DNA of 43,115 bases from an uncultured Acidobacteriota bacterium. GTDB taxonomy: Bacteria > Acidobacteriota > Vicinamibacteria > Vicinamibacterales > UBA2999. The stretch spans positions 1 through 43,115 of the forward strand of contig CADEFD010000030.1 in the NCBI GenBank assembly GCA_902826515.1, written 5' to 3'. Within the stretch, counting starts at the first letter, position 1. Every line of letters starts with the position of its first letter. Positions 15,712-25,301 of the stretch are shown one piece after another. The position numbers were made by a program, and so were the translations under genes. The notes beneath the pieces are model-generated. The model saw nothing but the letters and a program-made list of their open reading frames with translations. It was not told where the DNA came from and did no database searches.

Positions 15712-16848
15712 ATGGCAGACGTGAAGGCAAAAGCCGGGCTCGAGGACATCGTCGCGACCGATTCGAGCATCTGCTTCATCGACGGCGACCGCGGCGTGCT
15801 CTCGTACCGCGGCTATGACATCCACGACCTCGCCCGCTTTGCGACCTTCGAAGAGGTGTGCCACCTGCTGTGGCACGGCCACCTGCCGCAGAAGCACGAA
15901 CTCGGCGATCTGCAGTCGCAGCTCGCGGCGGCGCGGCCGCTGCCGGAGCCGATCATCCGGCTGATGAAGATGCTGCCGCCCGGTGACGGCATGGACGCGC
16001 TGCGCACGCTCACCTCGGCGCTGGCCCACTACGACGCCGACGCGCACGACAACTCCCCGCGCGCCTCCTACCGCAAGGCCGTGCGCCTCACCGGGCAGAT
16101 GGCGAGCCTCGTGGCCACGTGGGGACGCCTGCAGGTCGGCGGCGGGCCGATTGCGCCCGACCCGGCGCTCGGTCACGCCGCCAACTTCCTCTATATGCTG
16201 CTCGGCGAGCGGCCCGACCCCGTCGCGGTGCGGGCAATGGACGTCGCCCTCGTGCTGCATGCCGACCACGAGCTGAACGCCTCGACCTTCGCGGCGCGCG
16301 TTGCCGCCGCCACGCTGACCGACATGCACTCGGCGGTGGTGGCCGGCATCGGCACGCTCAAGGGGCCGCTGCACGGCGGCGCCAATGCCGAAGTGATGAA
16401 GATGCTGCTCGAGATCGGCGAGGACGCGCCGCCCGATCGCATCGACGCCTTCGTGCGTGGCAAACTCGCCCGCAAGGAGAAGATCTCGGGCTTCGGGCAC
16501 CGCGTCTACACCACCGAGGATCCGCGCGCCACGCACCTCCGGCAGATGTCGCACGACCTCGGCAAACGCGCCGGCAACCTCAAGTGGTTCGCGATGTCCG
16601 AGCGCATCGAGTCGATCGTCAAGGCCGAGAAGAAGCTCAACCCGAACGTCGATTTCTACTCGGCGTCGATGTACTACACGATGGGCATCGCCATCGACCT
16701 CTACACGCCGATCTTCGCGGTGAGCCGCATCTCGGGCTGGTCGGCGCACGTGCTCGAACAGCTCGCGAACAATCGCCTCATCCGGCCCCGGGCCGAGTAC
16801 ACCGGTCCCGCCTACCCGCAGACATGGGTGCCGCTCGATCAGCGATGA
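15712..16848 (+). CDS. gltA: Citrate synthase (possibly 2-methylcitrate synthase)
   Basis: A 378-residue homodimeric type II-short/CitZ-like enzyme. It condenses acetyl-CoA with oxaloacetate to citrate at entry to the TCA cycle. The catalytic triad is intact: H221 (GPLHGGAN), H263 (GFGHRVY) and D314 (VDFYSA). HADHELNAS (183-191) also matches. The short form without the NADH-binding extension resembles both CitZ and PrpC. No prpB/prpD genes are nearby, which favours citrate synthase. Its stop codon overlaps the next start (ATGA), so the following secreted protein is translationally coupled. Confidence 0.93.
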   Translation: MADVKAKAGLEDIVATDSSICFIDGDRGVLSYRGYDIHDLARFATFEEVCHLLWHGHLPQKHELGDLQSQLAAARPLPEPIIRLMKMLPPGDGMDALRTLTSALAHYDADAHDNSPRASYRKAVRLTGQMASLVATWGRLQVGGGPIAPDPALGHAANFLYMLLGERPDPVAVRAMDVALVLHADHELNASTFAARVAAATLTDMHSAVVAGIGTLKGPLHGGANAEVMKMLLEIGEDAPPDRIDAFVRGKLARKEKISGFGHRVYTTEDPRATHLRQMSHDLGKRAGNLKWFAMSERIESIVKAEKKLNPNVDFYSASMYYTMGIAIDLYTPIFAVSRISGWSAHVLEQLANNRLIRPRAEYTGPAYPQTWVPLDQR

Positions 16849-17600
16849 TTCGCGTGGCGGTGTTCGCGGCGGCGGCCGCGGCGGCGCTCGGCCTGGCCGA
16901 GCGGCACGTGGCGGCGCAGCCGCCCGTCGAGTCGCGCGAGGTGCGCCAGCTCGTCACGTTCCGGTTCCTGCCGGGGCAGACGCGCGCGGCGCTCGACATC
17001 TATCGCACCGGCATCCTGCCGATCTACCGGGGCGTCGAGTCGATGCGGACGGTGCGGCTGCTCGGCGAGGTCGAGAGTCCCGAGCCGCTGGATCTCGTCG
17101 TCGTCACCCACTACGCCGACATGGCCGGGATGGACCGCGCCAATCAGACCATGCGCGGGCTGCCGGCCGACGGCCCGACGATCGGCCAGCTCTATCAGCA
17201 GGTCGCGGACCTGAGCCTCGGCCATCACGATCAGTTCATCGAGGTGCTCTCGCCGCCGGTCATGGCCGGCACGCCTGACGGGTTGCTCGAGGTGCTCGAG
17301 TTCCTGCGCGTGGCGCCCGGCTCCCAGGGCGCGTTCGAACGCCAGATGCTGCAGATCGTCCATCCGTGGGAAGAGGACCACGCCACCCGGCAGCTCGTGC
17401 CGCGCACGGAGACCGCGCGGTTCCTCCTGGCCGACGACGGCTGGGACTACCTGCGCACCTACGCGGTGCGCGATCTGGCGTCGTGGCAGGCTTACAGCAC
17501 GGCCCGGGCGCGGCATCCGGCGGTGTGGGCGGCCAACCGCCTGGTCGAACAGCGGAAGACGATGATTCTCAGAGAACTGCCAGACATGCGGGTCCGCTGA
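16845..17600 (+). CDS. Secreted protein with two ferredoxin-like (NIPSNAP/dimeric alpha-beta barrel-like) halves
   Basis: A 251-residue protein starting at ATG 16845 inside the citrate synthase stop (ATGA overlap). An Ala-rich signal peptide (VAVFAAAAAAALGLAERHVA) is followed by two similar-looking halves. The first has VRQLVTFRFLPGQTRAALDI and DLVVVTHYADMAGMDRA; the second has LLEVLEFLRVAPGSQGAFE and WDYLRTYAVRDLASWQA. This duplicated beta-alpha-beta pattern recalls NIPSNAP or EthD-like folds. I recognise no catalytic motif. Coupling of an exported protein to citrate synthase is unexpected. Function unknown. Confidence 0.75.
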   Translation: MIRVAVFAAAAAAALGLAERHVAAQPPVESREVRQLVTFRFLPGQTRAALDIYRTGILPIYRGVESMRTVRLLGEVESPEPLDLVVVTHYADMAGMDRANQTMRGLPADGPTIGQLYQQVADLSLGHHDQFIEVLSPPVMAGTPDGLLEVLEFLRVAPGSQGAFERQMLQIVHPWEEDHATRQLVPRTETARFLLADDGWDYLRTYAVRDLASWQAYSTARARHPAVWAANRLVEQRKTMILRELPDMRVR

Positions 17601-17601
17601 C

Positions 17602-17838
17602 ATGCACGAACTGTTTGCCAACATTCCGAACGACATGCTCGCGCTGATGGTCGTCATCCCGGCCATCATGGCCGCGGCGGCCATCACGCTGGGCTGGAAG
17701 GCCCGCCAGGCGGCGCTCAGGCGGCGCGCCGGCGGCGGCCCGCGCGAGATGGGAGAGGACGCCCTGGCGGCCGGCATCACCGTGGCGCTCGTGCCCATCG
17801 GTTTCGCCCTGTTGATGCTCTGGGGCCGCTTCGGCTGA
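17602..17838 (+). CDS. Small two-helix membrane protein
   Basis: 78 residues with two hydrophobic stretches: residues about 11-32 (DMLALMVVIPAIMAAAAITL) and about 56-75 (GITVALVPIGFALLMLWGRF). They are separated by a basic Arg-rich loop (KARQAALRRRAGGG). It begins one base after the preceding stop, so it belongs to the citrate synthase transcript. Family not recognised. A short GAAACG/CGTTTC inverted repeat follows the stop (17841-17856), without a T-run. Confidence 0.65.
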   Translation: MHELFANIPNDMLALMVVIPAIMAAAAITLGWKARQAALRRRAGGGPREMGEDALAAGITVALVPIGFALLMLWGRFG

Positions 17839-17889
17839 GGGAAACGCCAGCGTTTCGCCCCGTCCGTGGCGGCGCCGGCGTCCCTGAGC

Positions 17890-17895
17890 CATAAT
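17890..17895 (+). promoter_or_regulatory. Possible -10 box for lepA
   Basis: CATAAT 17 nt upstream of GTG 17913 could start transcription near 17902 and leave a leader of about 11 nt. No -35 box is evident. Confidence 0.35.
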
Positions 17896-17912
17896 GGGTG
17901 GTTCACCCAACC

Positions 17913-19718
<1,806 letters not shown>

Positions 19719-19721
19719 GCC

Positions 19722-20378
19722 GTGACCACCGTGGCGTTCGAAAAGTCGACCGTGCGCGAGTACTTCGAATCGATCGTCGTCGCGGTCGTGCTGGCGCTCT
19801 TCATCCGCACCTTCGTCGTGCAGGCCTTCAAGATCCCGACCGGCTCGATGGAGCCGAACCTCCTCGTCGGCGACCACCTGCTCGTCAACAAGTTCGTCTT
19901 CGCGCCGAACGCCAGCGCCCTCGAACGCGCGCTGCTGCCGATGCGGCCGATCGTGCGCGGCGACGTCGTGGTCTTCAAGTTCCCGGAAGACCCCGAGCGC
20001 GACTTCATCAAGCGCATCATCGGGCTGCCCGGCGAGACCATCGAGGTCAGGGGCACGCAGGTGCTCGTGAACGGCACGGCGATCGCCCAGCCCTTCGCCC
20101 ATTTCCTGCTGCCGCACGACCCGAACGCGCCGCTCATCCCCGGCGACCCGCGCGAACATTTCGGGCCCTACACGGTGCCGGCGGACCACTACTTCGCCAT
20201 GGGCGACAACCGCGACAACTCGCAGGACAGCCGCTACTGGGGCGCGCTGCCGGCCCACTACGTGAAAGGCCGTGCACTCATGATCTACTGGTCGTTCGAC
20301 GACGCCCCGGCGGGCGGCGGCGCCGGGCAGATCCTGAGCGGCACCCGCTGGTCGCGCCTCCTGCACCAGATCCACTGA
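19722..20378 (+). CDS. lepB: Signal peptidase I (LepB)
   Basis: A 218-residue membrane-bound serine protease that cleaves signal peptides from exported proteins. One N-terminal membrane helix (SIVVAVVLALFIRTFVVQAF) is followed by the catalytic Ser42 (PTGSMEPNLLVGD), Lys97 (RDFIKRIIGLPGE) and box E (GDNRDNSQDSRYWG). It starts at GTG 19722, 3 nt after lepA, with GGAG in the lepA tail as ribosome site. The C-terminus is slightly extended (FDDAPAGGGAGQILSGTRW). Confidence 0.95.
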   Translation: MTTVAFEKSTVREYFESIVVAVVLALFIRTFVVQAFKIPTGSMEPNLLVGDHLLVNKFVFAPNASALERALLPMRPIVRGDVVVFKFPEDPERDFIKRIIGLPGETIEVRGTQVLVNGTAIAQPFAHFLLPHDPNAPLIPGDPREHFGPYTVPADHYFAMGDNRDNSQDSRYWGALPAHYVKGRALMIYWSFDDAPAGGGAGQILSGTRWSRLLHQIH

Positions 20379-20470
20379 CCGCCGCGCCGCTCCGGCGCGT
20401 TCCGCTACAGTCTGCCGCCACAGCCGCCGATACGCCCGGATGGGACCCCCCGAAGGCAGGCCAGGCAGAC

Positions 20471-20809
20471 ATGTCGACGATCATCAAGCTCCTCATCACC
20501 GCGCTCGTGCTGAACGCGTGCTTCCAGGGCGGACGTTCGGCGTGGGGCTTCTACCAGTTCCAGGACCAGGTGCAGCAGGCGGTGCTCTTCAGCACCACGC
20601 AATCGCCCGAACAGCTCAAGGCGCGCATCGCAGGTGCCGCCGCCGAGATGCAGAAGGAACTGGATCCGGAGACGTTCTCCGTGTCGTATCTGGGCACGCA
20701 GGCGAAGATCAAGGCGGCCTACACCGACGACGTGGCGCTGCTGCCGGGCGGACCGAAGTACAAGTGGCTGCACGAACTCGACGTCGACATGCGGCGGATG
20801 GCGTACTGA
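20471..20809 (+). CDS. Small membrane-anchored protein, DUF4845-like by position and layout
   Basis: 112 residues: an N-terminal membrane helix (TIIKLLITALVLNACFQGG) and a mostly helical and then strand-rich periplasmic part (KARIAGAAAEMQKELDPETF, then IKAAYTDDVALLPGGPKYKW). Proteobacteria carry a protein with the same plan (DUF4845) right after lepB, so this may be its counterpart. The sequence likeness is only general. A TACAGT box at 20406-20411 could supply its own promoter. It converges with the cyclodeaminase gene. Confidence 0.7.
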   Translation: MSTIIKLLITALVLNACFQGGRSAWGFYQFQDQVQQAVLFSTTQSPEQLKARIAGAAAEMQKELDPETFSVSYLGTQAKIKAAYTDDVALLPGGPKYKWLHELDVDMRRMAY

Positions 20810-20834
20810 CGCGGCGCCGCGCGCGCCGCCGCCG

Positions 20835-21458
20835 CTAGTCCTGCAGCGTCGCCATCGAGGCGTGTGCGGCGCGGGCCACCGCGTCGAGCGTGCGCGTGAG
20901 CTGCCGCGTCGTCTCCCGCACGAACGTCTCGTCGGCCAGGCCGTCGATGTTGGCCCGCACGTTCGAGGCGGCGCCGTCGGCGGCCGCCTTCAGCAGGCCA
21001 ATCGCCACGAAGATGTCGCTCACCGCCACGCGCGCGCCGGCCGCGGCCACGTCGCGCGTGCGTTCGAGAGCCTCGGCGCACAGCCGCGACGTCTCGAGCG
21101 GCACGCGCGTCGCTTCGCGCGTGGCGTCCGCGATCGCCTGACGCCGCGCGTCGGCCTCGGCCGCCGTGCCGTGCGGACGGCGGGCCGCCGCCATCAGCGC
21201 CTCGACCGCCGCGGTGTCGTCGTCGGCCAGGCGGGCGAGCGCCACCCGGTACGCGGCGAGATCGCGGGCCGCGAGATCGAGGCGCGTGCGTTCGTCGGGC
21301 GTGTTGTGCCGCGTGCGCGGCAGCGACGCCACCATCGCGCTCACCGCCGCCCCGAGCGCGCCGGCGATGGCGGCCGCGGCGCCGCCGCCCGGCGCCGGCG
21401 TGGGCGCGGCGATGCGATCGAGCAGATCGGCAAGCGGCAGCGAGGTGAGTGGGCTCAT
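20835..21458 (-). CDS. Formiminotetrahydrofolate cyclodeaminase (stand-alone FTCD C-terminal domain)
   Basis: A 207-residue all-helical enzyme that converts 5-formimino-THF to 5,10-methenyl-THF and ammonia. The hallmark Pro/Gly loop near the N-terminus is PTPAPGGGAAAAIAGALGAA; later KAAADGAASNVRANIDGL is typical. In animals it is fused to the formiminotransferase; here it is separate, as in the clostridial FchA type. It begins inside the hutI stop (ATGA overlap) and so is coupled to histidine degradation. No formiminotransferase gene is in the window. The one-carbon product could feed the THF pool used by GlyA, encoded upstream in the same directon. Confidence 0.9.
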   Translation of the reverse strand: MSPLTSLPLADLLDRIAAPTPAPGGGAAAAIAGALGAAVSAMVASLPRTRHNTPDERTRLDLAARDLAAYRVALARLADDDTAAVEALMAAARRPHGTAAEADARRQAIADATREATRVPLETSRLCAEALERTRDVAAAGARVAVSDIFVAIGLLKAAADGAASNVRANIDGLADETFVRETTRQLTRTLDAVARAAHASMATLQD

Positions 21459-22726
21459 GCGCGGAGACTCCCGAGGCGTCCGGCCACGAGCCGGCCGCGT
21501 TTGACGACGCCGGCCACGACCGGCGCGCCGACGCGGACCAGGTCGGCCAGTGTGCCGTCGATGAGCACGCAGTCGAGCAGCTTGCCGTCTTCCAGGCTGC
21601 CGATGTCGTGCGAGCGTCGCAGCGCCGCGGCGCCGTTCGCCGTGGCGGCCACGAGCGCCTCCTCGAGCGTCATCCCCATGCCGAAGGCGGCGAGCGCGAT
21701 GACGAAGGGCATCGAGGGCGAGAAGCCGCCGCCCGGATTCATGTCGGTCGCGAGCGCCACCGGCACGCCGCGTTCGATGAGCATGCGGGCCGGCGCGTAG
21801 CGCCCGAGCTTCAGGAAGAAGGCGGCGGCCGGCAGCAGCGTGGCCACGACACCCGCGTCGGCGAGCGCCGCGGCGCCGGCTTCGTCCACGTGAATGAGGT
21901 GGTCGGCCGAGACCGCCCCCACCGCCGCCGCGGTCAGCGCGCCGCCGCTCAGCGCCAGTTCGTCGGCGTGGATGCGCGGGCGCAGGCCGAGCGGTTTGCC
22001 GGCATCGAGGATGGCGCGCGACTCCTCCGGAGTGAAGACGCCGGTTTCGCAGAAGACGTCGTTCCACTCGGCCAGGCCCTCGCGGGCCACCGCCGGCAGC
22101 ATCTCGTCGATGACGAGCCGCACGTAGGCCTCGCGGCGTCCCCGGTATTCGACGGGAATCTCGTGCGCGCCCATGAAGGTGGGCGACAGATCCACCGGCT
22201 GTCGCGCCGCCAGCGCGCGGATCGCGCGCAGCATCTTCAGCTCGGTCGCGGTGTCGAGGCCGTAGCCGCTCTTGACCTCGCACGTCGTCGTGCCCTGGGC
22301 GAGCGCATCGGCCAGCCGCGGCAGGGCCGACTCGACCAGCGCGGCTTCCGTCGCCTCGCGGGTGGCCGTGACCGTGCGCACGATGCCGCCGCCGGCGGCC
22401 GCGATCTCGGCGTAGGTCGCGCCGGCCAGCCGCGTCGTCAGTTCCTCGCGGCGATCACCGGCAAAGACGATGTGCGTGTGGGCATCGACGAAGCCGGGCA
22501 CGACCGTGGTGCCGCGGGCGTCGATGACGACGGCGTCGGGTTCGAGCGAGACGAGCTTCGCCACCTCGTCGGCCGGGCCGACGGCGACGACACGGCCGCG
22601 CCACGCGGCCACCGAGGCGTGCGGGATGGCCGCGATGTCGCCCTGCGCGCGTCCAGTTCGCGGCGCGGCGCCGCGGCAGGTGGCCACGAGGTCGGCGTGG
22701 TCGATGAGGACGTCGGCGCGGGTCAT
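21455..22726 (-). CDS. hutI: Imidazolonepropionase (HutI)
   Basis: The third enzyme of histidine degradation: it hydrolyses 4-imidazolone-5-propionate to N-formimino-glutamate. It is a 423-residue amidohydrolase with the metal-binding GFVDAHTHIVFAGDR, substrate-contact segments EVKSGYG and MGAHEIPVEYRG, IHADELALSGG, SADHLIHVD and the metal Asp in ALATDMNPGG. hutH and hutU are not present here. Its start overlaps the DUF167 stop and its stop overlaps the cyclodeaminase start, both as ATGA. Confidence 0.97.
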   Translation of the reverse strand: MTRADVLIDHADLVATCRGAAPRTGRAQGDIAAIPHASVAAWRGRVVAVGPADEVAKLVSLEPDAVVIDARGTTVVPGFVDAHTHIVFAGDRREELTTRLAGATYAEIAAAGGGIVRTVTATREATEAALVESALPRLADALAQGTTTCEVKSGYGLDTATELKMLRAIRALAARQPVDLSPTFMGAHEIPVEYRGRREAYVRLVIDEMLPAVAREGLAEWNDVFCETGVFTPEESRAILDAGKPLGLRPRIHADELALSGGALTAAAVGAVSADHLIHVDEAGAAALADAGVVATLLPAAAFFLKLGRYAPARMLIERGVPVALATDMNPGGGFSPSMPFVIALAAFGMGMTLEEALVAATANGAAALRRSHDIGSLEDGKLLDCVLIDGTLADLVRVGAPVVAGVVKRGRLVAGRLGSLRA

Positions 22727-23010
22727 GCGGGAGGGGCCAGGCGGCGCCGCACGTCGCCGGGCAGAAGCCCCTCGACGAGCACGCGTTTTTGCCGCGAGGT
22801 GTCGCCGTGCACGAGCGAGACGCGCCGCTTCGGCAGGTCGAGCACGTCGGCCAGGAATTCCACGAGGGCGGCGTTGGCGCGGCCATCCACGGGCGGCGCG
22901 GCCAGCCGCACCACGAGGGCGCCGTCGCGTTCGCCGGCCAGGGACGAACGCGACGCGCGCGGGATCACGCGGACCTCGACGTAGGTGCCGCCCGGACCCT
23001 CGCGCACCAT
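22723..23010 (-). CDS. DUF167 (YggU) family protein
   Basis: 95 residues with the family signature VRVIPRASRSSLAG, then PPVDGRANAALVEFLADVL and KRRVSLVHGDTSRQKRVLVEG. The biochemical role is unknown. The family is often encoded with yggS, yggT, sepF and divIVA in the cell-division region, and here it follows divIVA by 5 nt. sepF and yggT are missing. It starts at ATG 23010. Confidence 0.92.
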   Translation of the reverse strand: MVREGPGGTYVEVRVIPRASRSSLAGERDGALVVRLAAPPVDGRANAALVEFLADVLDLPKRRVSLVHGDTSRQKRVLVEGLLPGDVRRRLAPPA

Positions 23011-23015
23011 CAGCG

Positions 23016-23603
23016 CTAGCCGTTCTGCGTGCGGGCGGGCGGCAGCTCGGCCACGCCGGGCGCCGGCGCGGCGGCGCCGGCCGAGGCGGCCGGCATGGCG
23101 GCTTCGGACGGGCGCGGACGCATCAGCCGGATCTTGTCGTCGCGATCCTTCTGGTCCTGCTCGCGCACGAAGTCGAGGGTGTTCTTGAGGGCGTTGATGA
23201 TGGCTTCGACCGACGTCTCGGTCTCGCGGCGGCGGGCTCGCAGCCCGTCGATTTCGCGCTGCAGATCTTCGTGGCGGCTCTGCGCCTTCTGCACCAGCAG
23301 GTCGGCGCGCGCCTCGGCGTCGCGCATCACGCGCTGGGCGTCGCGTTCGGCCGTCTCTCGCATCTCGTCGGCCAGCCGCTGCGCGCTCACGAGGGTGTTC
23401 TTGAGGCTCTTCTCCTCGGAGCGATGTTCGGCCAGCAGGTCTTCGAGGCGCGCCACTTCCTGGCGGAGCCGGTCGGCCTCGCGGATGGCGCCTTCGTAGT
23501 CGTCGGCCACCTCGGTGAGGAGGGCATCGACCTCGCCGCGGTCGTAGCCGCGCATCGCGGACTTGAACTTCTGCTGACGGAGGTCCAGAGGCGTGACGTT
23601 CAT
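23016..23603 (-). CDS. DivIVA-domain coiled-coil protein
   Basis: 195 residues. The N-terminal DivIVA lipid-binding unit (TPLDLRQQKFKSAMRGYDRG, then EVDALLTEVADDYE) is followed by a long parallel coiled coil (about 35-150) and an Ala/Pro-rich tail. DivIVA proteins sense curved membrane at poles and septa and recruit division or growth factors. It lies between yggS and the DUF167 gene, the common arrangement. GAGG about 14 nt before ATG 23603 is a modest ribosome site. Confidence 0.93.
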   Translation of the reverse strand: MNVTPLDLRQQKFKSAMRGYDRGEVDALLTEVADDYEGAIREADRLRQEVARLEDLLAEHRSEEKSLKNTLVSAQRLADEMRETAERDAQRVMRDAEARADLLVQKAQSRHEDLQREIDGLRARRRETETSVEAIINALKNTLDFVREQDQKDRDDKIRLMRPRPSEAAMPAASAGAAAPAPGVAELPPARTQNG

Positions 23604-23639
23604 GATTCTCGGTTCCTCGCGGCGCCGGCGCGCCCGCCG

Positions 23640-24344
23640 TCAGCGCCGTTCGCCGAATATCGCGCTGCCGACCCTGACGATCGTCGCGCCTTCCTCGATG
23701 GCCACTTCGAAGTCGTGGCTCATGCCCATCGACAACTCGCCGAGCCGCTCGGCCGGCACGCCGGACGTCGCCAGCTGGTCGCGCAGCGCCACCAGCCGCC
23801 GGAACCACGGCCGCGCCTCGTTCGGGTCGCTCACGGCCGGCGGCAGCAGCATCAGCCCCGCCAGATCCACCGCGCGCAATCCCGCCGCCGCGGCGAAAAT
23901 GCCGGGCACCTCATCCGGTGAGGCGCCGAACTTTGTGGCCTCGCCCGCCAGATCCACCTGCACCAGCACCCTGGGCCGCCGCCCTGCGGCGGCCGCCCCT
24001 TCGTCGATCTTCGTGAGCAGGTCCACGCTGTCTACCGCGTGGATCCAGTGGAAGGCCTCGGCCGCCTTCCGCGCCTTGTTCGACTGCAGGTGGCCGATGA
24101 CGTGCCACCGGATCGTAGTGTCGGCCGTTTCGGCGATCTTCTGCAGGCCTTCCTGCACTTTGTTCTCGCCGAAATCCTGCTGGCCGGCGGCGATGGCCGC
24201 CCGGACGTGGTCGGCCGGATAGGTCTTCGACACGGCCACGAGCCGGACCGCGGCGGCGTCGCGTCCGGCACGGGCGGCCGCCCCGGCGATGCGCGCCCGC
24301 ACATCGGCCAGCCGGGCCGCGATGGTGGCGGCGAGGTCGCTCAC
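23640..24344 (-). CDS. PLP homeostasis protein YggS/PROSC family
   Basis: A 234-residue TIM-barrel PLP-binding protein without known catalytic turnover, which buffers pyridoxal phosphate. The PLP lysine is K40 (VRLVAVSKTYPADHV); conserved segments FGENKVQEGLQKI, WHVIGHLQSNKARKA and LSMGMSHDFEVAIEEGATIV are intact. It starts at GTG 24344, overlapping the TPR gene stop by 4 nt (GTGA), so it is translationally coupled. The downstream neighbour is divIVA. GlyA, a PLP enzyme, is encoded upstream in the same directon. Confidence 0.95.
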   Translation of the reverse strand: MSDLAATIAARLADVRARIAGAAARAGRDAAAVRLVAVSKTYPADHVRAAIAAGQQDFGENKVQEGLQKIAETADTTIRWHVIGHLQSNKARKAAEAFHWIHAVDSVDLLTKIDEGAAAAGRRPRVLVQVDLAGEATKFGASPDEVPGIFAAAAGLRAVDLAGLMLLPPAVSDPNEARPWFRRLVALRDQLATSGVPAERLGELSMGMSHDFEVAIEEGATIVRVGSAIFGERR

Positions 24345-25273
24345 CGGACGGGCGGCTTCAGCTGCGCCAGCATGGCCTTCGCCTGGGCGGCGAACTGCCC
24401 GGTGGGCGCCATCTTCATGTAGGCCTCGAAGCTCGACACGGCGTCGGGGATCTTGCCTTCGTTGAGCAGCGCCATGCCGAGCTGGAAGCGCGAGTCGGCG
24501 TGCGCCGGGTCGGCCGTCACGGCCTCCTCGAACTTGACCTTGGCCTCGGCGATCTTGCCGGCATTCCACAGGATGATGCCCTGGTTGTAGATGGCGTCGG
24601 CGTTGCCGCCGGGCGCCGACGCCGCGGCGCGCGCGCCGATGGCGGCTGCTTCGTCGAAGCGCTTCTGCGTGTTGTAGAGGGTGGCCAGCGCGTTCAGCGT
24701 CTCGGCGTGGTCGGCCTTCTGTTCGAGGCCCTTCTTCCAGTTCTCCTCGGCCTGCTTCTCGTCCTTCTTCTGCTGATAGGCGAAGCCGATGTTGTAGTAG
24801 CACTCGTGGCACGTGGGCTGCACGGCCAGCGCCGCCTGGAACTTCGTGATGGCGGTGTCGTAGTCCTGGGCGCGGCTGGCCGTCACACCTTCGTCGAAGG
24901 CCAGCTTGAGCGCGGCCATCTTCGGGTCGGTGCCGGGCGGCACGGGCGAGAGCGTGATCGTGACCTCGGCGGTGTTGCCGACGCGGACGCGGACATCGGC
25001 GAAACCCGAGCCGAGTTTGTCTGCGGTCGCGGTCACGCGATAACCGCCCGACTGCAGGCCGAGCTGCACGAACTCGCCGCGCTTGTCGGTCTTGGTCGTG
25101 AGCTTGCGGCTCATGCCTTCCACGAACTCGATGCTGATGGCGGCATCGGCCACCGGCTTGCCGTCGGGACCGACGACCTTGCCCTTCACGAGCCCGGTCT
25201 GCGCGGCGGCGGGTGCCGCCAGAGCCAGCACGACGGCGGCGGCGAGGAACCGGGTGACGGTGCGATGAATCAT
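24341..25273 (-). CDS. Secreted TPR protein with carboxypeptidase-regulatory-like domain
   Basis: 310 residues from ATG 25273. A signal peptide (FLAAAVVLALAAPAAAQ) is followed by a CarboxypepD_reg-like beta-sandwich (KGKVVGPDGKPVADAAISIE) and then at least four tetratricopeptide repeats (for example DYDTAITKFQAALAVQPTCH and KRFDEAAAIGARAAASAPGG) to the C-terminus. One repeat contains CHECYYN, which is not a heme motif. The protein is probably a periplasmic or outer-membrane scaffold. It has its own TACACT box (25296-25301) and AGGAG ribosome site. Confidence 0.88.
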   Translation of the reverse strand: MIHRTVTRFLAAAVVLALAAPAAAQTGLVKGKVVGPDGKPVADAAISIEFVEGMSRKLTTKTDKRGEFVQLGLQSGGYRVTATADKLGSGFADVRVRVGNTAEVTITLSPVPPGTDPKMAALKLAFDEGVTASRAQDYDTAITKFQAALAVQPTCHECYYNIGFAYQQKKDEKQAEENWKKGLEQKADHAETLNALATLYNTQKRFDEAAAIGARAAASAPGGNADAIYNQGIILWNAGKIAEAKVKFEEAVTADPAHADSRFQLGMALLNEGKIPDAVSSFEAYMKMAPTGQFAAQAKAMLAQLKPPVR

Positions 25274-25295
25274 GGTGCGAGAGACTCCTGCCGCC

Positions 25296-25301
25296 AGTGT
25301 A
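25296..25301 (-). promoter_or_regulatory. Internal promoter -10 box before the TPR gene
   Basis: TACACT on the minus strand, 22 nt upstream of ATG 25273, would start transcription near 25289 and give a 16-nt leader that carries AGGAG. It may serve TPR-yggS-divIVA and the genes downstream of them. Confidence 0.4.

Noticed and set aside
24700-24850. CHECY motif in the TPR protein as a heme-binding site
   Set aside because: A c-type heme motif needs CxxCH; here the order is C-H-E-C-Y inside a TPR helix.
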